From assembly GCA_029213105.1 (NCBI GenBank), contig JARGNS010000134.1, positions 2,987 to 8,468 on the forward strand: a stretch of 5,482 nucleotides of DNA. The letters are read 5' to 3'. The notes below the pieces were generated by a model that did no database searches, was not told where the DNA came from, and was given only the letters and a program-made list of their open reading frames with translations. Within the stretch, counting starts at the first letter, position 1. Every line of letters starts with the position of its first letter. The stretch is from Planctomycetota bacterium. Its GTDB lineage: Bacteria; Planctomycetota; PLA2; JAEUHO01. Positions 1 to 5,482 of this stretch are shown piece after piece. The position numbers and the translations under genes were made by a program.

Positions 1-2430
1 GAGGGGCAGGGTGATCCCGTACGCGCTTTCGAGAGCGTGCACCGCAGCCGCGAGGCCGCCGCGCGCGCCGGCGATCGCGCCGGCGAGGCGCGCGCGTGGT
101 CGTCCCTGGGCCGGCTCTACCACATCCATGCCCGGGATCCTGGGAAGGCCGTCGCGGCGCTCGAGAAGGCCGTGACCGCGCTCGAGGGGTTGGACGACAA
201 GTCGCGTCTCGCCCACACCCTGATCGAGCTCGGCATGGCACTACGACGGACGGGCCAACTCGAGCGGGCCGCGGCGGCGCACGATCGTGCGTACAAGTTG
301 CTCGACGCGATGCGTGACAAGCCGGGCATGGCGGTCGTGCTGAGCGGACTCGGCGGGCTGTGCATCCGGCGTGGCGAGTACGCGCGCGCCCTGACGTGCC
401 TCGAGGAGGCACGGCTGCTGATGCAGGCGCTCGGCAATCCCAAGGGCGAGGCCGCGGTCCTCGCGCAGCTCGGTGAGCTCTACACCCTGCTGAGCGATGC
501 CGAGCGGGCCGAGCAGTGCTTCGCGTCCTCGTTCTCCATTGCCGAGGAGATGGGGGCGCAGCGGCCCCTCGTCGGCCCGGCGGAGCGCTCGGGCGAGGAG
601 GCCACACCGCCGGAGTCCGACGGCTCCCATGCGCAACTGCTCGAGCGTGCGTTGAGTTGCGTGCCCAACGGCTGCGACGGCGATGCCTGCGCCTCGATCC
701 TGCGACGCCTGGGCTCCTTGCACATGCTGGAAGGCGAGTTCGGTACGACGCTCGGTCGTCACGAGGCGGCCCTGGAGGCGGCCGAGCGCACGGGCGACCC
801 CCTGCAGGTCACCGCCGCGTTGGTGGACCTGGCGGGCATGCACCGCGCCATGGGCACGCTCAAGGGCGCCCTCGAGGTCGACCAGCGTGCGGTCGAGTTG
901 GCCCAGGCGACGGGCTCCTACGAAGCACTCGCCCGCGCGCTCTGGTCGCGGGCGACCACGCGGCTGCAACTCGGCGAGCCGAGTCTGGCCGTGCAGGACG
1001 CACGCCGGGCGGTGCGCGAGGCGACCTTCGTCTACACGAAGCTCTCCGAGTTCGACGGGGCGCGGGTCGGGGACCTCTGGCGCGGGTTGTTCGAGACGGG
1101 GGTCGAGGCGGCGATGCGGCTCGGCAGCGTCTCGGACGCCGCGTGGTTCCTCGAGGCCGGCCGCTCCGGCATGTTGCTGACGTCCCTCGGTGGGCGTGAG
1201 GCGCTGTGGTCGCATGTCGTGCCGCCCGCGCTGCGGCGCGAGGAGGCCTTGGCGCGCGCCGCCGAGGAGGAAGCCCTGGCCGGCTACCGCAAGGCGTACG
1301 CGCAGCGACGCCTCGTCGAGATGCGCGCGCGTCGACGTGAGCTGCAGGATGCACGCACACAGGTAGCGCGCGTGCTGGCGCGTACGCGCACCGAAGCCCG
1401 CGGCGCAGCCAACCTGGTCTGCCCGGCACCCGATACGTTGGCGACGCTCCAGTCGCGGCTGGCGCGTGACGAGGCACTGGTGCTGTACGCCGTGCTGCCA
1501 CGGCGGGTCCTGGCGTTGGTCGCGACGCCCACCGAAGCCCGCATCGTGAAGCTCGGCTTCCGACGCGGACTCGAGCGCAAGCTCGCAGGCCTCGACTTCG
1601 CCTCGCGCGGCGACGACACGCGCGGGGCCGTCGCATCGCTGCGTGCCCAGCTGGTGGCGCCGCTCGAGTTGCCGGCGGCCGTACGCCGCGTCCTCGTCTC
1701 GCCGATGGGGGGGCTGGGGTTGGTTCCGCCGGCGCTGCTGTTCCCCAAACACGAGATCGCCTACGTGCCCTCGGGTACGACGTACGGGCTGCTGCTGGAG
1801 GAACGCTCGCTGCGCGGACGTGGCGTGCTCGCCGTGGGCGATCCGGACTACAGCGGGCTGCGGCGCTGGGCGCCCCTGCCCGGCACGCGCGCCGAGGTCG
1901 AGGCCGTCGGGACCGTGCGCCTTGTCGGACGCGACGCGAACGAGCCGGGCTTCGTACGGGCGCTCGGCCTCCGGCCGCGCTGGCGGGCCGTGCACCTCGC
2001 CTGCCATGGAGTCGTGCGTGCCGACAGGCCGATGGCCTCGGCGCTCGCGCTGACGCCTGTCGAGGGCAGCGACGGCATGCTGACGTCGCTGGAGCTGCTC
2101 GACCTGCGCGTGCCCGCCGACCTGGTCGTGCTCTCGGCGTGCGATACAGCGCGCGGCGAGGTCTACGATGTCGAGGGTGTGGTCGGCTTGACGCGCGCGT
2201 TCATGTTCGCGGGCTCACCACGCGTGCTGGCCTCGCTGTGGAAGGTCGACGACGAGGCGACGCGTGCGCTCATGACGCGCTTCTACGAACTCTGGAACCC
2301 GAGCGCCCGCGGCGAGGGCCTCGGGGCCGCAGCCGCCCTGCGTCAGGCCCAGGCCTGGTTGCGTGGCCACGAGCGCTGGGCGCATCCGTACTACTGGGCC
2401 GCCTGGGTGCTGTGGGGGCTGCCCGAGTAG
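1..2430 (+). CDS. TPR-repeat CHAT-domain protease-like protein, 5'-truncated by the window edge
   Basis: Residues are numbered from the first visible codon (809 visible). The frame is open from base 1. A GTG at 37 is the first start-like codon, but the codons before it already read as a TPR helix, so the real start lies upstream. Helical repeats of about 40 residues run from about 1-185 and 226-342, with alternating small and Leu residues and endings such as LEKAV and HEAALEAAE. An acidic, Pro/Gly-rich break lies at about 185-212. A FLEAGRSGML segment (about 383-392), common before CHAT domains, and a charged coiled coil (about 412-470) follow. The CHAT domain covers about 480-809. Its expected catalytic pair is present: His669 in HLACHG (codon 2005-2007) and Cys714 in LSACDTARG (codon 2140-2142). 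The end, HPYYWAAWVLWGLPE, matches the usual CHAT terminus, so the C-terminus is complete. CHAT proteins are caspase/separase-like cysteine peptidases, and TPRs usually bind partners or sense activators. Protease activity is inferred; substrate and pathway are unknown. No signal peptide can be judged because the N-terminus is missing. Confidence 0.93.
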   Translation, partial: EGQGDPVRAFESVHRSREAAARAGDRAGEARAWSSLGRLYHIHARDPGKAVAALEKAVTALEGLDDKSRLAHTLIELGMALRRTGQLERAAAAHDRAYKLLDAMRDKPGMAVVLSGLGGLCIRRGEYARALTCLEEARLLMQALGNPKGEAAVLAQLGELYTLLSDAERAEQCFASSFSIAEEMGAQRPLVGPAERSGEEATPPESDGSHAQLLERALSCVPNGCDGDACASILRRLGSLHMLEGEFGTTLGRHEAALEAAERTGDPLQVTAALVDLAGMHRAMGTLKGALEVDQRAVELAQATGSYEALARALWSRATTRLQLGEPSLAVQDARRAVREATFVYTKLSEFDGARVGDLWRGLFETGVEAAMRLGSVSDAAWFLEAGRSGMLLTSLGGREALWSHVVPPALRREEALARAAEEEALAGYRKAYAQRRLVEMRARRRELQDARTQVARVLARTRTEARGAANLVCPAPDTLATLQSRLARDEALVLYAVLPRRVLALVATPTEARIVKLGFRRGLERKLAGLDFASRGDDTRGAVASLRAQLVAPLELPAAVRRVLVSPMGGLGLVPPALLFPKHEIAYVPSGTTYGLLLEERSLRGRGVLAVGDPDYSGLRRWAPLPGTRAEVEAVGTVRLVGRDANEPGFVRALGLRPRWRAVHLACHGVVRADRPMASALALTPVEGSDGMLTSLELLDLRVPADLVVLSACDTARGEVYDVEGVVGLTRAFMFAGSPRVLASLWKVDDEATRALMTRFYELWNPSARGEGLGAAAALRQAQAWLRGHERWAHPYYWAAWVLWGLPE

Positions 2431-2451
2431 GGCCGTACGGCGCGGACGGGG

Positions 2452-4095
2452 CTAGGCCTCCGGTCCGACGTGCTCGAGGTACTCGGGCAGTTCGTCGGGC
2501 TCGATCGACTGGGGATCGAGGATGCGCTTGAGGTGATGGACCACGCGCCAGGTGTGGTACGCCGAGCGCTCCAGCCAGCGGGCCGCATCGAGCTCCACGA
2601 GGGACTGCGGCGACTTGATGTCGCCCGAGGCGAACGAGGCGAGGACGCGCCGGCGAAACGGCTCGCGCGCGTCGTAGAGGCCGCGCCAGAACGCGCCGAG
2701 CGCGGCCTCCGGGCAGGGGGCCTCGGTGGCGCGCATCCAGCGCAGCGCCGCCTGCAGCAGCGCCGTCAGCTGGGCGCGCTGGGCGCTCAAGCGCTCCGTC
2801 TCGTGCGCCACGCGCGCCGGGTCCTCGTCGCGGCAGCGGTCGAGCAACCGGCGTAGGTGATCGACGGCGTGGTACATGGCCAGCTGCCGGACGCGGCCCC
2901 GCTCCTGGCCTTCTCCCACCCGGATCTGGGCGAGGTACGCCCGCGTGGCATGCAGCGCGGCGGCGAGCTCGGCCACGCGCGCGTCCGCGCGCTCGCCGTC
3001 GGGCCCCTGCTCGAGCACGGCCGCGAACTCCTGGAGCGTCTTGCGCGCCTCCCGTCGGATCGCCTCGGCCGAGGCCTCCACGGCCACCTCGGGCTGCTGG
3101 AGCAGGACGGGGTCGAGGCCGCGGGTGAGGGGCTCGCCGCGATCGGGGATGATGTGCTCGAGCCACGTTGCGAAGCGGCCCGTGAACGGGAGGATCGCGA
3201 TCACGCCGAGTCCGTTGAAGAGCGTGTGGAAGCCCACGAGGGCCAGCTCCGCCTCGCCCGCGGGCAGGTCACCGTCCGAGATGCTCGCGAGCGCCCAGGC
3301 ATAGAGCGGCAGGAGGAAGAACGCGCCGACCGCCGTCATGCAGTTGTAGATCACGTGCGCAAAGCCCGTGCGACGGGCCTGGGTCGACGCGCCGATGGTC
3401 GCGAGCGCGGCCGTGGCCGTGGTGCCGACGTCCATGCCGATCACGAGGGCGGCGGCCTGGTTGAAGCTGATGGTGCCCGCGTTGACGGCCACGAGCGCGA
3501 TGGCGATGCCGGCACTCGAGGACTGCGTGAGCAACGTGATCCCGATGCCCAGCAACACGAGCAGGAAGCGGCCGCCCCATGTGTCCGGCGGGAACGACGA
3601 CGGGGAGATCAGGTCGGCCATGCCGCTCATCGCGCCTTGCAGCATGCCGATGCCGACGAAGATGAGGCCGAAGCCTGCCAGGGCCATGCCCGCACTGGCC
3701 ACACGGCGGGAGCCGAGCAACTTGCCCAGGGCGCCGAGGAGGATCAGGGGCAGGACGAGGAGGCCGAGCTTCAGCTTGAAGCCCACGAGGGCCACGAGCC
3801 AGCCGGTGATCGTCGTACCGAGGTTCGCGCCGAAGATGACGCCGAGCGCCTGCGGGAAGGAGAGCAGGCCCGCGCTGACGAAGCCGATGGCCGCGACGGT
3901 CGTGGCGCTGGAGGACTGGATGAGGGCGGTGGTCACCGCCCCCGTGGCCGCGCCTGTGGCAGGGCTCCGCGTGAACCGGGTGAGGATGCGGCGCAGCGCG
4001 GGCCCCGCGAGCGTCTTCAAGCCGCTCGTCATGGTGATCATGCCGAGGAGGAAGAGCCCGAGTCCCCCGGCCAGTTGGGGCAGCGTGGTTGCCAT
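2452..4095 (-). CDS. Na+/phosphate cotransporter family protein (NptA/YjbB type) with PhoU-like C-terminal domain
   Basis: Complete, 547 residues, close to the length of E. coli YjbB. The membrane part (about 1-310) holds the two inverted Na_Pi_cotrans repeats. Repeat one has QSSSATT (60-66) and GANLGTT (89-95); repeat two has QSSSAGIAI (191-199) and GMDVGTT (220-226). The QSSS motifs are the substrate- and sodium-binding signature of this family. About eight to ten hydrophobic segments are visible, and HTLFNGLGVIAILPF (290-304) closes the membrane domain. Residues about 327-547 are charged and helical, starting LDPVLLQQPEVAVE, as in the PhoU-like cytoplasmic domain of bacterial members. The family moves phosphate across the inner membrane, by sodium-coupled uptake or by efflux as reported for YjbB; the direction cannot be read from sequence. 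The frame extends further upstream through gene 3, but this ATG is chosen because it begins the first membrane segment and has a ribosome binding site six bases ahead. One variation is Asp222 in place of the usual Asn in the second GxNxGTT-like motif. No Pho-box-like sequence was seen upstream. Confidence 0.95.
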   Translation of the reverse strand: MATTLPQLAGGLGLFLLGMITMTSGLKTLAGPALRRILTRFTRSPATGAATGAVTTALIQSSSATTVAAIGFVSAGLLSFPQALGVIFGANLGTTITGWLVALVGFKLKLGLLVLPLILLGALGKLLGSRRVASAGMALAGFGLIFVGIGMLQGAMSGMADLISPSSFPPDTWGGRFLLVLLGIGITLLTQSSSAGIAIALVAVNAGTISFNQAAALVIGMDVGTTATAALATIGASTQARRTGFAHVIYNCMTAVGAFFLLPLYAWALASISDGDLPAGEAELALVGFHTLFNGLGVIAILPFTGRFATWLEHIIPDRGEPLTRGLDPVLLQQPEVAVEASAEAIRREARKTLQEFAAVLEQGPDGERADARVAELAAALHATRAYLAQIRVGEGQERGRVRQLAMYHAVDHLRRLLDRCRDEDPARVAHETERLSAQRAQLTALLQAALRWMRATEAPCPEAALGAFWRGLYDAREPFRRRVLASFASGDIKSPQSLVELDAARWLERSAYHTWRVVHHLKRILDPQSIEPDELPEYLEHVGPEA

Positions 4096-4100
4096 GCGAG

Positions 4101-4117
4101 GCTCCACCGTACGGAGC
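4101..4117 (-). promoter_or_regulatory. Small inverted repeat overlapping the cotransporter ribosome binding site
   Basis: On the minus strand GCTCC, a seven-base loop (GTACGGT) and GGAGC form a perfect 5-bp stem. The right arm contains the GGAG of the ribosome binding site, and the stem ends five bases before the ATG. Such a hairpin could lower translation of the transporter unless opened by ribosomes or a ligand. Five pairs are easily reached by chance at this GC content, so the structure is visible but any regulatory role is inference. Confidence 0.25.
4102..4108 (-). promoter_or_regulatory. Ribosome binding site of the Na/Pi cotransporter gene
   Basis: On the minus strand GGTGGAG stands six bases before the ATG at 4095. 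It is a good partial match to the anti-Shine-Dalgarno sequence at normal spacing and supports this start over upstream in-frame codons inside gene 3. It lies within the right half of a small inverted repeat (4101-4117), so it could be partly paired in the mRNA. Confidence 0.6.
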
Positions 4118-4157
4118 GCGGGACGAACTTGCGCGCTTCGCGCCGCGCGGGCGTGGA

Positions 4158-5441
4158 TCAGCCGTAGAGGTAGAGGGCCCGCAGGCCCTCGATGAACGGC
4201 TCGGACAGCTCCGCGATCTTGGCATCGCCCGGGCGGAAGCGCTCGGCGATGTCCTTCAGGAGCTCGAGCAGCTGTGCGCGGGCGTCGGGCAGGCCCTTGC
4301 GCAGCCGGAAGCTGCGCGCGAGTACATGCGAGATGAGCGGCGCCTGCGGGTCCTCGAGGTCGTGCAGCATGCGCCCGACCCAGGTGTCGAGGGCGTCGTC
4401 GTCGGGGACCTTGTCCTGGAGCAGGAAGGCGCGCGCGACGCGACCGCGCAAGCCGCCGTAGCGGCGACCGGGGCCCTCCCACATGCGACGCAGCCAGAGC
4501 TCGCTGCGTGCGTCGCCCTGCAGGTAGCGATGGATGAGCGCCTCCAGGTACCAGACCGTCACCGTCATGACCGCGTCCTCGGTGAACACGGAGGAGACGA
4601 TCTTCTCGTTGGCCTCGAAGCGCCCGGCGGCCAGGAGGCCGATGTACACGAGCTGCTGGTCTTGCTGGTCGAGTTCGTTGACCGAGCCCTCGAGCTCGGC
4701 GGCGGCCTTCTCGAGCGCGGCCAGGCCGGCGGGGGAGGCACGTCGCCCGAGGGCGAGGGCGGACACGCACCAGACGTCACGGAACGAGCGGCGCCACTTG
4801 TCGTCGCCGACGACCTCGATGAGCAGGGCCTCGTCGGCGGCGACCTCGGGGTAGTCCTGCCCGAACATGGAGCCGATCGCGGCGGCGACCTCGAAGCGCT
4901 CGTCACCGCGCGCCCGGAACTCCTCGGCGATCATGCCCATCGGCCCGCGGGTCGCGCGCCGGTAGGCCGGGAAGAAGTAGCTGGTGGCGCCCATCAGGTC
5001 GAGGCCGCGCGCGTGCTGCCGCAGACGCCCCTCGGCCCAGCGGTTCTCGCCCTCGGCCAGGGCCACCAGGGTGAACGGCTCCTGAAGCGTGGCGTCCACG
5101 CGCGCTTCGTCTTCCCAGCCGACCGCGTACAAGGCGGTCTCCGCGAACCGCCGGGCGGTGTCCGCCTGAGCGGGGATGGTCGGGTGATCCCAGATCTGGC
5201 TGATGGCGCGGTGGGGCTGGCGCACCCGGAACCAGACCCATGTGGCGAACCAGATGTCGGCCTCGTCGTCGTAGCGCGTCAGGTAGCGCTCGAGGCGCTC
5301 GGAGGCCTCGTCCAGCACGCCGCCCTGCACCAGGCCGGCGATCTGCTCCCGGGCCTCGGCGCGGGAGGGCTCCTGCGCGTAGCGCACCCCGACCACGGCC
5401 AGGACGAGGGCAACGAGGAGGGGGGGGAGGAGACGGCTCAT
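4158..5441 (-). CDS. Hypothetical exported or membrane-anchored helical protein, no recognised family
   Basis: Complete, 427 residues, function not recognised. The N-terminus is signal-like: Met-Ser-Arg, a hydrophobic stretch from Leu4 to Val19, then Arg-Tyr-Ala-Gln-Glu. Arg at -3 of the only Ala-ending cleavage option (Ala22) is unfavourable and there is no lipobox Cys, so an uncleaved N-terminal anchor is as likely as a signal peptide. The rest is almost all amphipathic helix with TPR-like stretches, for example AGLVQGGVLDEASERLERYL (35-54), but no repeat matches TPR well along the whole length. It is rich in Trp (WFATWVWF, 64-71) and has paired acidic residues near 202-214 and 347-349. No catalytic motif was seen. 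The ATG at 5441 is chosen because the hydrophobic segment follows directly; the frame has no stop in the 41 bases before it, and no clear Shine-Dalgarno sequence is visible there. It lies 62 bases upstream of the cotransporter on the same strand, so cotranscription is plausible. G/C at third codon positions throughout supports a real gene. Confidence 0.85.
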   Translation of the reverse strand: MSRLLPPLLVALVLAVVGVRYAQEPSRAEAREQIAGLVQGGVLDEASERLERYLTRYDDEADIWFATWVWFRVRQPHRAISQIWDHPTIPAQADTARRFAETALYAVGWEDEARVDATLQEPFTLVALAEGENRWAEGRLRQHARGLDLMGATSYFFPAYRRATRGPMGMIAEEFRARGDERFEVAAAIGSMFGQDYPEVAADEALLIEVVGDDKWRRSFRDVWCVSALALGRRASPAGLAALEKAAAELEGSVNELDQQDQQLVYIGLLAAGRFEANEKIVSSVFTEDAVMTVTVWYLEALIHRYLQGDARSELWLRRMWEGPGRRYGGLRGRVARAFLLQDKVPDDDALDTWVGRMLHDLEDPQAPLISHVLARSFRLRKGLPDARAQLLELLKDIAERFRPGDAKIAELSEPFIEGLRALYLYG

Positions 5442-5482
5442 GGGGCGTGATTCTGGGCGGAGGAACGCGATCCATGAAGGGG

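Larger units (their letters stand above)
4096..4157 (-). other. Intergenic spacer between gene 3 and the cotransporter gene
   Basis: This 62-base gap carries the cotransporter ribosome binding site, the small inverted repeat over it, and a very GC-rich stretch at 4131-4148 that can form short GCGC-type stems. No stem followed by a T run on the minus strand and no convincing -35/-10 pair was seen. Readthrough from gene 3 into the cotransporter is therefore the simplest reading, but an internal promoter cannot be excluded, because promoters in such GC-rich genomes are poorly recognisable by eye. Confidence 0.5.

Noticed and set aside
1707..1713. Run of seven G in the CHAT gene as a possible frameshift
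   Set aside because: The frame is intact across it and encodes a normal Met-Gly-Gly-Leu-Gly segment of the CHAT domain; there is no sign of a broken frame.
241..2007. 588-codon open frame antisense to the CHAT gene
   Set aside because: Its product is Arg/Gln/Ala/Pro-rich with no domain, and it lies wholly opposite a gene with clear catalytic motifs. Long antisense frames are expected at this GC content.
4131..4148. GCGC-TTC-GCGC type stem as a terminator after gene 3
   Set aside because: The stem is only four to five pairs, alternates with other registers in GC-rich sequence, and has no T run after it on the minus strand.
2857..4167. 436-codon plus-strand open frame opposite the cotransporter
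   Set aside because: The product is low-complexity and rich in Glu, Gly, Arg and His, the complement of a membrane protein; the opposite strand carries the unmistakable QSSS repeats.
4096..4770. Upstream extension of the cotransporter frame into gene 3
   Set aside because: The extension is Arg/Pro/Ala-rich out-of-frame sequence of gene 3. The transporter family starts at the first membrane segment, and a ribosome binding site precedes the ATG at 4095.
4089..5450. 453-codon plus-strand open frame opposite gene 3
   Set aside because: It is repetitive Gly/Glu/Leu/Val-rich translation without domain or ribosome binding site. The minus-strand frame has a signal-like start and balanced composition.
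4903..5475. Minus-strand frame starting at the ATG at 5475
   Set aside because: It overlaps gene 3 in another frame and gives Pro/Arg/Gly-rich sequence typical of a shadow frame. It was kept only as a remark for the C8 tract.
1..5482. CRISPR array, tRNA or rRNA gene, insertion sequence ends, or long direct repeats
   Set aside because: No regularly spaced repeats, cloverleaf-like segments, transposase motifs or terminal inverted repeats were seen. The many CTCGAG-like words are Leu-Glu codons in helical repeats.

Overview
The window comes from a GC-rich bacterial chromosome. About 98% of it is coding, with strong G/C preference at third codon positions. A TPR-CHAT protease-like protein, a bacterial Na/Pi cotransporter and an exported helical protein of no recognised family would fit Planctomycetota or Myxococcota. 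That placement is an inference from gene content and composition; no marker gene is present. There are no RNA genes, mobile elements, CRISPR arrays or long repeats.

Layout: (1) Positions 1-2430, plus strand: the 3' part of a large gene for tetratricopeptide repeats, a coiled linker and a C-terminal CHAT (caspase/separase-like) domain with an intact His-Cys pair. The frame is open to the first base and the window starts inside the repeat array, so the true start lies outside. (2) Positions 2452-4095, minus strand: a complete 547-residue Na+/phosphate cotransporter of the NptA/YjbB type with a C-terminal PhoU-like domain. It converges on gene 1 across a 21-base gap. (3) Positions 4158-5441, minus strand: a complete 427-residue, mostly helical protein with an N-terminal hydrophobic segment, function unknown. 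It lies 62 bases upstream of the cotransporter in the same direction, so genes 3 and 2 may be cotranscribed, gene 3 first.

How they work together: the cotransporter/gene 3 pair is a plausible envelope unit, with phosphate movement across the inner membrane and a secreted or anchored helical partner. The TPR-CHAT gene is convergent and belongs to a separate transcription unit. TPR-CHAT proteins elsewhere act as proteases in signalling, cell death and anti-phage systems such as Craspase. The partner that would show this gene's role (gasdermin, Cas protein, kinase, sigma factor or other protease target) would most likely lie upstream of position 1 and is not visible. No new system can be claimed from this window. 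The best leads are the CHAT protein and the unrecognised gene 3. Smaller signals are a hairpin over the cotransporter ribosome binding site and a run of eight C in the signal-like segment of gene 3.
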